A DNA stretch of 19,674 bases from an uncultured Oscillospiraceae bacterium (lineage in GTDB: Bacteria > Bacillota > Clostridia > Oscillospirales > Ruminococcaceae): contig UQSL01000033.1 in assembly GCA_900543705.1 (NCBI GenBank), positions 1-19,674 of the forward strand, given 5' to 3'. Of this stretch, positions 7,591 to 15,676 are shown one piece after another. Below the pieces are notes generated by a model. The model made no database searches. It saw nothing but the letters and a program-made list of their open reading frames with translations, and was not told the origin of the DNA. A program made the position numbers and the translations under genes. Position 1 is the stretch's first letter. The number at the start of each line of letters is the position of its first letter.

Positions 7591-7845
7591 TTATTCCTGT
7601 TCCAATTCGGGTGGTACCCGCGACCCGAAATCCCGTTCGAGCGCGTAGGCAAGCCGGAAAAGCTTCGCCTCCTCAAAGGGCTTTGCAAACAAAAACAGCC
7701 CCCGCGGCGCGCCGTCCGCCCGCAGCCTTGCGGCAACCTCTGCATCCTCAGCCGCAAAGGAATTCGCCAGAGCAAGCGATCCCGCGGAAGTGTGCGTCTT
7801 AGCCGCGGGATTGACGTTGTCCTTTATCAGGATGGGGATGCCTAA
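7591..7845 (-). pseudogene. Internally deleted amidase (amidase signature family) remnant
   Basis: Not an intact gene. Translating the minus strand from about 7845 to the TAA at 7593-7591 gives a start-less frame. Its first part, GIPILIKDNVNPAAKTHTSA, then GSLALANSFAAEDAEVAARLRADGA, is the conserved N-terminal region of amidase-signature enzymes (including the KDN motif that carries the catalytic lysine). It continues without interruption as PRGLFLFAKPFEEAKLFRLA and YALERDFGSRVPPELEQE, which is the C-terminal end of the same family. The several hundred residues between, including the Gly/Ser-rich signature and the catalytic serines, are absent. The upstream ~60 residues are also missing; the frame runs into the dtd terminator. 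The join lies in a GACGGCGCG stretch (around 7720), which could encode both flanks (ADGA / DGAPRG) and so suggests deletion by recombination at a short repeat. Confidence 0.75.
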
Positions 7846-7849
7846 GTAT

Positions 7850-7895
7850 ACAAACCGGAAGACGGGGGCGCCTTGTCCCCCACTTCCGGTTTTTT
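7850..7895 (-). terminator. Hairpin terminator after dtd, possibly bidirectional
   Basis: Perfect 9-bp arms (7853-7861 with 7883-7891) continue across a short internal mismatch into a 5-bp G/C stem (7864-7868 with 7877-7881) and an 8-base loop. It begins only a few bases after the dtd stop codon. On the minus strand the hairpin is preceded by A6 and followed by a moderately U-rich TTTGTATACTT; the stronger T6 run lies on the plus-strand side. It probably ends or attenuates the recJ-relA-dtd message. Confidence 0.65.
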
Positions 7896-7896
7896 C

Positions 7897-8355
7897 TTAT
7901 TTCGGCCTAATTTCATCAGTGTCAAGGAAAATCGTCACCGGCCCGTCGTTTGTAATGCTCACTTGCATGTCCGCGCCGAACTCCCCGGTCTGTACGTTTT
8001 TGATACCAAGGGTGCGCACTTCCTCTACAAAGCGCTCATACAGGCCGTTTGCCTGCTCGGGGCGCGCGGCCCGAACGTAGGACGGACGGCGCCCCTTTTT
8101 ACAGTCCGCGTACAGGGTGAAGTTGGATATCACCATCGCTTCACCGTTCGTATCGAACAGGGAGAGATTCATCTTGTCCTGTTCGTCCGAAAAAATGCGT
8201 AGCTCACAACATTTTCTGGCAAGCCAGGCTGCCTGCTCCTCTGTATCCTCCTGGGTTACGCCAAGTAAAATCAAAAGCCCGGCTCCTGTATTCCTGGTAA
8301 TCTTTCCGTCAATGACAACGGATGCACACGAGACCCGCTGCAAAATCGCTCTCAT
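7897..8355 (-). CDS. dtd: D-aminoacyl-tRNA deacylase
   Basis: Hydrolyses D-amino acids (and glycine mischarged on tRNA-Ala) from tRNA, a proofreading step in the cytoplasm. At 152 residues it has the normal family length. Diagnostic motifs are the SNFTLYA block (77-83, SxxTLxA) with the catalytic threonine, and NDGPVT (136-141, carrying the cross-subunit Gly-cisPro element); the N-terminus MRAILQRVSCASVVIDG is typical. The ATG at 8355 is preceded by AGGAG, which overlaps the relA stop codon region; the two genes are 11 nt apart. The recJ-relA-dtd order is the conserved arrangement seen in Bacillus and many Clostridia. Confidence 0.95.
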   Translation of the reverse strand: MRAILQRVSCASVVIDGKITRNTGAGLLILLGVTQEDTEEQAAWLARKCCELRIFSDEQDKMNLSLFDTNGEAMVISNFTLYADCKKGRRPSYVRAARPEQANGLYERFVEEVRTLGIKNVQTGEFGADMQVSITNDGPVTIFLDTDEIRPK

Positions 8356-8366
8356 ACCCTGTTCTC

Positions 8367-10553
8367 CTATTTTCCGCTGCGGTGCACCTGGATAACGCCT
8401 TTGATGGCCTCAATCCGCTTGATGACCATATTGAGCTGGTCAAGCCCGGTGACCGTGACGGTAATCATCATCTGGACGTTGCCGTCCTTTAATTTTCTTG
8501 CGTTAAGCTCATGGATAGGGACGCGCATATTGGCGAGCTGGACGCTTACATCTGCAAGCAGGGTGCCATGGTCCTCAGAGATGACCTCGAAAGTCGCCTT
8601 AAACGACTCCCCGACATAGGAGGCCCACTGCACCTGTACTAGGCGCTTGCAGTTCTCGTCGTCTTTCATCGCACTGATGATATTCGGGCAATCCTGCTTG
8701 TGTACGGATACCCCATAACCTCGAGTGACGAAACCGATGATAGGGTCTCCGGGGACCGGATTGCAGCAGCGCGCAAATTTCACTAGACAGTCGTCGTAGC
8801 CCTCGACAATCACGCCGCTCGACGCCCCGCGCTTGATGGCTCGATTGGGAAGCGCCTCTTTGAGATTGGGTTTCTCCTCCTTGCGGTAGCGCTTGAGGTA
8901 GTCCTCTTTGATGCGCGGTAAAATCTTGGACAGGCTGATGCCGCCATAGCCAACCGCCGCGTAAAACTCCTCCATCGTCTTGCAGTGCTGGCGGTGGGCA
9001 AGCTCCAAGATAAACTGCTCATACTGCTCGTCCGTTAAGTTGATGCCGTCGCGCTTGAAATCCCGTTCGATTTGCGCCTTGCCCTGCGCGATGTTCTCCT
9101 CTTTTTTCTCTTTTTTAAACCAGGCGCGTATCTTGTTGCGCGCCTCACTGGTCTTGACAATTTGCAGCCAGTCGCGGTTTGGCCCGTGCGCCTGGGATTT
9201 GGTCGTCGCAATCTCGACGATCTGGCCGGTCTTAACCTTATAATCGATGGGAACGATGCGCCCGTCCACCTTTGCGCCGATCATGCTGTTGCCGACAGCG
9301 GAGTGGATGGCATACGCAAAGTCAATGACCGTCGAGCCGCTCGGCAGGTCGATGACGTCGCCCTTCGGTGTAAAGACAAAGACCTCCTCCGGCACGAGGT
9401 CGGATTTGATGGAGCTTAAGATGTCCTCCACATCCTCGGAATCCTGCTGGGCTTCAAGCAGGTGGCGCACCCATTCCAGGCGCTCCTCCAGCTTATCCTT
9501 GCCCTGCACACCCGCCTTGTATTTCCAGTGCGCCGCGATCCCGTATTCCGCAGTGTGGTGCATCTCCCAGGTGCGGATCTGCACCTCAAAGGGGATGCCC
9601 TCCTTGCCGATAACGGTGGTATGAAGGGACTGGTACATATTCGGCTTCGGGGTGGAGATATAGTCCTTGAAGCGGTTTGGGAGGGGTGTGTACATGTCGT
9701 GGATGATACCCAGTGCATTGTAGCATTCAAACACCGTGTCCACGATGATGCGCACCGCGTAGATGTCGTAGATCTCTTCAAACGCCTTGCCCTGCATGTA
9801 CATCTTGCGGTAGATGCCGTAGACACTCTTGACGCGCCCTTCCAGGTGGATGGTGCCGCCCTCTTTTCGCATCCGCTCGCTGATTTGGCCCTTAATTTTT
9901 TCCAGGAAGGCGAGACGCTCGTCCCGCTTGGTATTGAGCGAGGTTTCGATTTCGCAATAGGCAATCGGGTCAAGGTAGCGCAGGGACAGATCTTCCATCT
10001 CCTCCTTGACCGCACGGATACCGAGCCTGTGAGCGATGGGGGCGTAGACCTCCATCGTCTCCCTTGCCTTGGCGAGCTGCTTGTGGCGGGGACGGTATTG
10101 TAACGTCCGCAGGTTGTGAAGTCTATCCGCCAGCTTGATGATGATGACGCGGATATCCTGCGACATGGCAAGCAGCATCTTGCGCACATTTTCCGCCTGC
10201 TGCTGTTCCTTAGAGTCGAGGGAGGTGATATCCAGCGTCGTGATCTTCGTGACCCCGTCCACGAGCTGGGCGATGTTGTGCCCGTATGCTTTTTCGATGT
10301 CGTCTAGCGTTTCGGAGGTATCCTCCACCACGTCGTGCAGCAGCCCCGCCACTAACGTGTCCGAATCCATGCCAAGCTCGAGGAGGATGACCGCCACCTC
10401 CACTGGGTGGATAATATACGGCTGTCCCGAACTGCGCAGCTGCCCCTCGTGCATCTTCTCCGCCAGATAGTAGGCGCTCTTTATCATGCCGACATTGTAT
10501 TGCCGTCCACTTTTTTCAATAGCGTCAAGCAGGTAATTCAAATCCGATGCCAT
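8367..10553 (-). CDS. relA: Bifunctional (p)ppGpp synthetase/hydrolase (Rel/RSH)
   Basis: Makes and degrades (p)ppGpp, the stringent-response alarmone. The 728-residue protein has the full RSH layout: an HD hydrolase domain with intact metal ligands (IIHPVEVA around H49, LLHDVVEDT with H73-D74, LADRLHNLRT with D143), the synthetase domain with RFKD (294-297, the version typical of bifunctional enzymes) and YQSLHT (307-312), a TGS domain (about 388-450, VFVFTPKGDVIDLPSGST), a Cys-containing linker domain (CCNPVPGDPIIGFV) and a C-terminal ACT domain ending VHRSGK. Both catalytic halves look functional. The ATG at 10553 has AAGGGGG 9 nt upstream; an upstream in-frame extension overlaps recJ and is not family-like. 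recJ ends 25 nt before it, dtd follows after 11 nt. An apt gene often found between recJ and relA in Bacillus is absent. Confidence 0.96.
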   Translation of the reverse strand: MASDLNYLLDAIEKSGRQYNVGMIKSAYYLAEKMHEGQLRSSGQPYIIHPVEVAVILLELGMDSDTLVAGLLHDVVEDTSETLDDIEKAYGHNIAQLVDGVTKITTLDITSLDSKEQQQAENVRKMLLAMSQDIRVIIIKLADRLHNLRTLQYRPRHKQLAKARETMEVYAPIAHRLGIRAVKEEMEDLSLRYLDPIAYCEIETSLNTKRDERLAFLEKIKGQISERMRKEGGTIHLEGRVKSVYGIYRKMYMQGKAFEEIYDIYAVRIIVDTVFECYNALGIIHDMYTPLPNRFKDYISTPKPNMYQSLHTTVIGKEGIPFEVQIRTWEMHHTAEYGIAAHWKYKAGVQGKDKLEERLEWVRHLLEAQQDSEDVEDILSSIKSDLVPEEVFVFTPKGDVIDLPSGSTVIDFAYAIHSAVGNSMIGAKVDGRIVPIDYKVKTGQIVEIATTKSQAHGPNRDWLQIVKTSEARNKIRAWFKKEKKEENIAQGKAQIERDFKRDGINLTDEQYEQFILELAHRQHCKTMEEFYAAVGYGGISLSKILPRIKEDYLKRYRKEEKPNLKEALPNRAIKRGASSGVIVEGYDDCLVKFARCCNPVPGDPIIGFVTRGYGVSVHKQDCPNIISAMKDDENCKRLVQVQWASYVGESFKATFEVISEDHGTLLADVSVQLANMRVPIHELNARKLKDGNVQMMITVTVTGLDQLNMVIKRIEAIKGVIQVHRSGK

Positions 10554-10578
10554 TATGTTTTCCCCCTTCTGCTGTGCT

Positions 10579-12624
10579 CTATGCCCGTTCCCGGACGTAA
10601 CGGAGCACCTTCGACTGCCCGAGGTCCACTTTCCCCGGGTTGTGCACCGCGGCAAGATAGGCGGTGCAGGGATCCTTTCGAAGCTGTATCAGCTTCATCT
10701 CCCCCAGAATGTCCGCACACAGCCTTGTCCGGCAGTAGTTGAGCCTGCCGCGCGGCATGCGGGAGTACAGAATATCATAATCATACGAAAAGCTGCCCGT
10801 GGCACGCACAAAACGGTAGACCGCCGCGACATCCTCCCTTTTGGGAAGTGCAAGCTCGCGCTCCGCATCGCTTAAAGGTTCTTTCCGCCTGATTTTCTCA
10901 TAAATTTGTTTCGGGACGAACAGGCCGTCCTCGTCAAGGCCGGCCAGGCGCATATCCTGTACAATGGCGCTCACCCTTTCCTCCCCATTGTATTCGTGAA
11001 TGGACAGCGTCACCGCCGCATCCACCACATCCCCAACCCGATAGGGGAAATCCGCCTGCGTCATACGAAACTGCATCACATACACGCTGCCCCGGCTGTC
11101 CCCAAGGCGCAGCCGCAGGTGCTTGCCGCTTGAAACCGGGTAGATTCCGGTCAGCTTAACTCCCATTAGACCGTAGACCGGCATCTCGTTGCCGTTTCCA
11201 AACGGCTCGAGCCGGTACTGCTCCCGGATAAGCTCCAGATTCACCTTCGACGGGGAGAGCATGCAGTCGATGCGAAGGCGCGGCACCGGCATGTATTCCT
11301 CCGCCTGTTTGGCGTACTGCCTTAGTCTCTCACGCAGGCTGTCGATGTTTTCCGTGCGCACGGTCAGTCCCGCCGCCTGGGTGTGCCCGCCGTAGCGCTC
11401 GAGTAAATCGTCGCAGGCGCACAGTGCGTCAAACAGAGAGAAATCCCCGACGCTGCGGCCCGAACCGCGTGCAAGCTCCCCCTCACAGGAGATGAGGAAA
11501 CAGGGTTTGCCGTAGCGTTCGACGAGCTTTGCCGCCACAATGCCGACGACCCCGTGGTGCCAGCCCTCCCCCGCGAGGACAAGCACCCGATCATAGAGCA
11601 GAGAAGGGGTTGCTTTGAGAGTCGCGGAAATATCCTCGAGGATTTTTGCTTCGAGCGCCTTGCGTTCCCTGTTTTGCGTGTCGATTTCCTGCGCCAGCCC
11701 TTCCGCGAACTCCTCATCATCCGTGGTGAGCAAATCCACCGCCTTTTTCGCGTGTCCGAGCCTGCCCGTCGCGTTGATGCGGGGCACGATGGTAAACGCC
11801 ACCGTCTCGCTGGTGATGGATTTCCCCGCGACCCCGGCCGCCTCCATCAGTGCCTGCAAGCCGAGATTCTCCGTCTGCGAAAATTTCTCCAGTCCCCGGC
11901 GCACAATCACGCGGTTTTCCCCGGTCATCGGCATCACGTCCGCAATCGTCCCGATGGTGACGAGCTCCGCGTAGTAGTCGAGCATGGATTGCGTGTCCCC
12001 CTCGAGCGCGCAGACGAGTTTGAACGCGACGCCGACCCCGGCGAGTCCCTTAAACTCCGTCGTATCGTCCGGCCGGTAGGGATCGACGATGGCGACCGCC
12101 TCGGGAAGTTGTTCCTTTGGGCGGTGGTGGTCGGTGATGACGACGTCGATGCCGAGGGTATTCGCGTAGGCGATTTCCTCCACCGCAGTGATGCCGTTGT
12201 CCACGGTGATCATCAGGGTAATTCCCATTCTGGCAATGGTGTCGATGGCATTTTTGTTCATCCCGTAGCCCTCGCCGTCCCGGGTGGGGATGTAATAACG
12301 TACATCCCCACCCACCGATTCGAGATAGCTGAACAGTACGACCGTGGAGGTCACTCCGTCCGCGTCGTAGTCCCCATAGATGGCGATCATCTCGCCCTCT
12401 TCAATGGCACGGCGGATGCGCCCGACCGCCCTGTCCATGTCCTTGAGCGCATAGGGGTCGGTCAGCTCTCCCTCCTGTGCGAGGAATCCGGAGGCACTCT
12501 CCGGCGTATTATATCCCCTGGCAAGGAGCAGCCTGCACAGGTACTCCGATTCCCCGCACTGCGCGCTGAGGCCCTTTGCCGCGTCTTTGTCCGCTGTCGG
12601 CAAAATCCATTGCTGCATTCCCAT
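10579..12624 (-). CDS. recJ: Single-stranded-DNA-specific exonuclease RecJ
   Basis: A 5'-3' single-strand DNA exonuclease acting in recombination and base-excision/mismatch repair. The DHH phosphoesterase core is complete: AIYGDYDADGVTST (81-94, motif I), ITVDNGI (139-145), VITDHHRP (162-169, the DHH motif), then AGVGVAFKL, and the DHHA1 region with GGHTQAAGLTV. An OB-fold-like segment follows (LRLRLGDSRGSVYVMQFR) and the C-terminal extension (VYRFVRATGSFSYDYDILYSR onward) is the one usual in Firmicutes RecJ. At 681 residues it is slightly shorter than the Bacillus protein. The ATG at 12624 has AGGAGG 7 nt upstream, which decides against the ATG two codons on. A good promoter lies 65-95 nt upstream, making recJ the first gene of its unit. 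Confidence 0.95.
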   Translation of the reverse strand: MGMQQWILPTADKDAAKGLSAQCGESEYLCRLLLARGYNTPESASGFLAQEGELTDPYALKDMDRAVGRIRRAIEEGEMIAIYGDYDADGVTSTVVLFSYLESVGGDVRYYIPTRDGEGYGMNKNAIDTIARMGITLMITVDNGITAVEEIAYANTLGIDVVITDHHRPKEQLPEAVAIVDPYRPDDTTEFKGLAGVGVAFKLVCALEGDTQSMLDYYAELVTIGTIADVMPMTGENRVIVRRGLEKFSQTENLGLQALMEAAGVAGKSITSETVAFTIVPRINATGRLGHAKKAVDLLTTDDEEFAEGLAQEIDTQNRERKALEAKILEDISATLKATPSLLYDRVLVLAGEGWHHGVVGIVAAKLVERYGKPCFLISCEGELARGSGRSVGDFSLFDALCACDDLLERYGGHTQAAGLTVRTENIDSLRERLRQYAKQAEEYMPVPRLRIDCMLSPSKVNLELIREQYRLEPFGNGNEMPVYGLMGVKLTGIYPVSSGKHLRLRLGDSRGSVYVMQFRMTQADFPYRVGDVVDAAVTLSIHEYNGEERVSAIVQDMRLAGLDEDGLFVPKQIYEKIRRKEPLSDAERELALPKREDVAAVYRFVRATGSFSYDYDILYSRMPRGRLNYCRTRLCADILGEMKLIQLRKDPCTAYLAAVHNPGKVDLGQSKVLRYVRERA

Positions 12625-12689
12625 GGCCGCTCCTCCTTTTAGTCCTTTTTAGGTGAAATCAGTATTATCTGGAAAAATTATTATCCTTT

Positions 12690-12718
12690 ATTGTACCATT
12701 TCACGCGAAGCTGTTCAA
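12690..12718 (-). promoter_or_regulatory. Extended -10 sigma-A promoter for recJ-relA-dtd
   Basis: On the minus strand TTGAAC (12718-12713) is separated by 17 bases from TACAAT (12695-12690), and the -10 is preceded by TG with one base between, an extended -10 element. The predicted start is near 12683, about 60 nt before the recJ ATG, within the AT-rich part of the intergenic gap. Confidence 0.72.
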
Positions 12719-12745
12719 CAAAATTCTGTCCCACGCGGCCTCGGC

Positions 12746-13981
12746 TCAGTCGCCCCATTCAAACAGCGCGCAGATGACGTTATTGTCGGCTGTATCGCTC
12801 AAAGTGACAACCCTGCCGTAAAAGCCCGCACGTTCCCCGATTTGCTTGGCATAGGCATTCCTCCCGCCGCCGGTGAATTCCCGCTGCGCTTTGAGCATAC
12901 GCTCTTTGCTCTGGAAATGGAACGTTAAAAACACGTTTTCCTCTTCTCTCCTGGACTTCAGTACCTCTGCCGCCTGAGAGAGGAACTCCCTTTCTTTTCC
13001 TTCCATCTCCACTGCGTCATAAATTTTTTCCGCGGGTTTGGGCGTTACGCACTCATCGATTTTGTCGCGGATAAAGGGGTTGATGGTACTCTCTGATTGG
13101 CCGAGCGCCTGCTCTTCGGTCATGAGAAAGCCGCTGTAGGATACGGCGCTGTCCGCATCCGCCTGTGCGGAGGAAAACGTCTCTTTCATTTCCTGGGTTA
13201 CAAGCGCACCGCGCGAAGCGTCCACATGGTAGGCGGTGCCGTCGACGACTGCGATATTCCACACATGCCCGACGTCGCTCCCGATATCCGATCCGTGGTA
13301 ATAGACCTTGTAGCACTGGATCCCCGCCATCTGATAGAGCAGCTGCAGCGCAGAGGCAAAGCCGTCGCAGTTGGCCTGCCCCATCTCAAAAACCCCGGTC
13401 ATCAGGGCGTAATCCTCCCCCTCCGCAGCGGTATAAGCGACGTTTTGTACCAGGTACCGGTAGAGGTATTGGGCACGGCCGAGCTCGTCAAGGCCCTGCG
13501 GCATCGCTTCGATGACCTCCCTTGCACGCGAGGTCATCTCCTCATTTTTGCGTACGGCGTCAAATTCTTTGGCATTGACAGTCAGCCTCGTTTCCCCGGG
13601 ACGGATTGCCATTTCCATGGACAGCATACTCGTTGTGTACTGGGGATAATCTGCCTTGAGCACGGCGTTGACATTGGTCACGCTGTCCTGGTCGTATTCC
13701 TCCGCCAGTCTCACCGTCTGTATCCCGTGGTCATAGGTATACTTGAGCGCCTGATAGAGCAGGCGCTCCTTTTCATCCAGATACTGCTCATAATGGGAGG
13801 AGGTGTATTCCTCATAGTCCCCCTGGTAAGTCAGTACCTGCTGCGCCGTCTGCCTTTGATTATCGAAGCGGACGGTGTTATCCTGGGTCTGCCAGAGGAA
13901 AAAAGCTCCCAGGATGATTGCTCCTGTAAAGGCTCCCACAAGGAGAAAAGTCCGCAGGGCGCCTAGTATCTTACCTTTCAA
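12746..13981 (-). CDS. Membrane-anchored transglutaminase-like protein
   Basis: A 411-residue protein with one N-terminal hydrophobic segment (residues about 8-30, preceded by MKGK) and the rest probably outside the membrane. The transglutaminase-like papain-fold core has all three catalytic positions: C205 in GQANCDGFASAL, H239 in DVGHVWNIAVV and D254 in AYHVDASRG. In bacteria this fold is usually a peptidase or acts on cell-wall or surface proteins. A Lys/Glu-rich region follows to the C-terminus. The start appears to be TTG at 13981, with AAAGGGG about 10 nt upstream; no ATG lies before residue 119 and a later start would remove the membrane anchor. It follows the FAD-dependent protein gene by 23 nt, so is likely co-transcribed with it and cdaAR. 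Substrate is unknown. Confidence 0.82.
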   Translation of the reverse strand: MKGKILGALRTFLLVGAFTGAIILGAFFLWQTQDNTVRFDNQRQTAQQVLTYQGDYEEYTSSHYEQYLDEKERLLYQALKYTYDHGIQTVRLAEEYDQDSVTNVNAVLKADYPQYTTSMLSMEMAIRPGETRLTVNAKEFDAVRKNEEMTSRAREVIEAMPQGLDELGRAQYLYRYLVQNVAYTAAEGEDYALMTGVFEMGQANCDGFASALQLLYQMAGIQCYKVYYHGSDIGSDVGHVWNIAVVDGTAYHVDASRGALVTQEMKETFSSAQADADSAVSYSGFLMTEEQALGQSESTINPFIRDKIDECVTPKPAEKIYDAVEMEGKEREFLSQAAEVLKSRREEENVFLTFHFQSKERMLKAQREFTGGGRNAYAKQIGERAGFYGRVVTLSDTADNNVICALFEWGD

Positions 13982-14004
13982 GGAAGGGATTCCCCTTTCT
14001 GATG

Positions 14005-15597
14005 TTATTCGGGCCTGTATTCACCCATGACGGCCTGTGCCTGGCGCAGGCCGTCCACGGCTGCGCTCATGATGCCTCCGGCATATCCGGCCCCCTCCCC
14101 GCAGGGATAAAGCCCGGCAATGCCAAGGGCCTGTCCGTTCTCCCCGCGTATCAGTCGCACCGGGGAGGAGGTGCGGGTCTCGACTCCCGTCATCACCGCA
14201 GCAGGGGAGGAAAATCCTCTGATTTTCCTCTCAAAGGCACGCAGGCCGTCCTCCAGCATCCGGTTGATCGCCTCAGGAAACAGGGTATGCAAATCACAGC
14301 CCTGCACGCCGAGCGCATAGCTCGGCGTCACATGTCCTTTGGCAAGGCCGGGGACACCCGAGAGAAAATTTTCCGCCGTCTGCGCCGGGGCACGGTAGCC
14401 CCCGCCGCCAAGTGCAAACGCCTGCCGCTCGAGCCGTCTCTGAAACGCGATGCCGTCGAGCGGGGAAGAGCCGAAATCCGCCGCATCCACCGAGACGACG
14501 AGCGCGGCGTTGGCGTTTTCTTGATCCCTCGCATACTCGCTCATCCCGTTAACGACCACGGTGTCCTCCTCATTTGCCGCGGGGACGACCGTCCCGCCCG
14601 GGCACATGCAGAAGGTGTAGACTGCGCGCCCCTTTTGCCGCAGGGAGAGCTGGTAAGAGGCGGGGCCGAGCATTGGGTGCCCGGCAAACTCATGGTAGAG
14701 CGCTTGATCTATCTGTTCCTGCGGGTGTTCGATTCGAACCCCCACAGAAAACGGCTTGGGTTCGAGCGCAGCGCCGCAATCGAGCAGCATGGAAAAGGTA
14801 TCCCTTGCGCTGTGCCCAGGCGCCAGAATGACCGCCTGGGCCGGGATTTCCCGGCCGCTGGCCTGTATCGCCGTGACTTCTCCGCCCCGTAGGGTAAGCC
14901 CGGTCAGGCAGGTATCAAAGAATATCTCGCCGCCGAGAGAAATAATCTCCTCCCGGATAGAAGTCACCACGCCCCGCAGGCGGTCCGTCCCGATATGGGG
15001 CTTGGCCTGATACAAGATCCCCTCCGGCGCTCCGTGTTCAGCAAAAGTTCTCAGCACAAAGTCACAGCGGCTGTCGTGAATGCGGGTGGTCAGCTTGCCG
15101 TCCGAAAAGGTTCCGGCGCCGCCCTCCCCAAACTGCACGTTGGTGGCGGAGTCGAGGATTCCCTTGCTCCAGAAGCGTTCGACCGCACCGACGCGGCGCT
15201 CCATCGCGGAGCCGCGTTCGAGTACGAGCGGACGAAAGCCGTTTCTCGCTAAAAGAAGCGCTGCAAACATTCCCGCCGGACCAAATCCCACCACGACTGG
15301 GCGATGTATCAGCTCCCGCTGTCCATAGGAGATTTCAAGTGGAGTTTCCCGCCGCAGCGTGACCTGTGGGGAGCACACCCGTCCGACAATTTTTTCTTCC
15401 TCCGCCGGGTCTTTCAGCTCGATTCCCACGGAGCAGACCAGGGAAATCTCCCGGCGTCTTGCATCCACCGAGGACTTGACAAGATAGGCCTTTTTAATTT
15501 TATTATCCGGCAGATGCAATTTCTGTTTTGCCAGTTCCACCACATCTCGCCGGTTTTTTCCCAGGGGCAGCCGAAGTGAAGCGACAATGATTGCCAT
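14005..15597 (-). CDS. FAD-dependent oxidoreductase-like protein (COG2509 type)
   Basis: A 530-residue predicted cytoplasmic flavoprotein of the widely conserved but functionally undefined COG2509 'FAD-dependent dehydrogenase' group. After an N-terminal domain of about 95 residues (MAIIVASLRLPLGK..., typical of the group) comes the dinucleotide-binding VVVGFGPAGMFAALLLA (101-117, GxGxxG) and the family block NVQFGEGGAGTFSDGKLTTR (153-172). The C-terminal second FAD contact is YPCGEGAGYAGGIMSAAVDG. The frame continues 22 codons upstream, but those codons form the hairpin downstream of cdaR. I chose the ATG at 15597, preceded at 13 nt by AAAGGGG, a somewhat long spacing. It is followed 23 nt later by the transglutaminase-like gene. 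No direct evidence for substrate. Confidence 0.86.
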   Translation of the reverse strand: MAIIVASLRLPLGKNRRDVVELAKQKLHLPDNKIKKAYLVKSSVDARRREISLVCSVGIELKDPAEEEKIVGRVCSPQVTLRRETPLEISYGQRELIHRPVVVGFGPAGMFAALLLARNGFRPLVLERGSAMERRVGAVERFWSKGILDSATNVQFGEGGAGTFSDGKLTTRIHDSRCDFVLRTFAEHGAPEGILYQAKPHIGTDRLRGVVTSIREEIISLGGEIFFDTCLTGLTLRGGEVTAIQASGREIPAQAVILAPGHSARDTFSMLLDCGAALEPKPFSVGVRIEHPQEQIDQALYHEFAGHPMLGPASYQLSLRQKGRAVYTFCMCPGGTVVPAANEEDTVVVNGMSEYARDQENANAALVVSVDAADFGSSPLDGIAFQRRLERQAFALGGGGYRAPAQTAENFLSGVPGLAKGHVTPSYALGVQGCDLHTLFPEAINRMLEDGLRAFERKIRGFSSPAAVMTGVETRTSSPVRLIRGENGQALGIAGLYPCGEGAGYAGGIMSAAVDGLRQAQAVMGEYRPE

Positions 15598-15628
15598 CTG
15601 GTGAATCTTTCCCCTTTCTCTGTGATAA

Positions 15629-15657
15629 GAAAGCGCGCAGCTGTGCCGCGCGCTTTC
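15629..15657. terminator. GC-rich hairpin between cdaR and the FAD-dependent protein gene
   Basis: A perfect 10-bp stem, GAAAGCGCGC (15629-15638) with GCGCGCTTTC (15648-15657), loop of 9 bases, just downstream of the cdaR stop. On the minus strand it is preceded by a run of A and followed only by TTCTTATC, so as a terminator for cdaR it is weak; the T6 run (15663-15668) lies on the plus-strand side. It may attenuate or stabilise the mRNA, or serve as a bidirectional terminator. Confidence 0.5.
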
Positions 15658-15676
15658 CCTCATTTTTTATCAAGCT

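Noticed and set aside
7185..7802. Plus-strand 205-codon frame crossing the metallo-hydrolase and amidase remnant
   Set aside because: Antisense to a clear metallo-hydrolase; the sequence is low-complexity with no recognisable domain.
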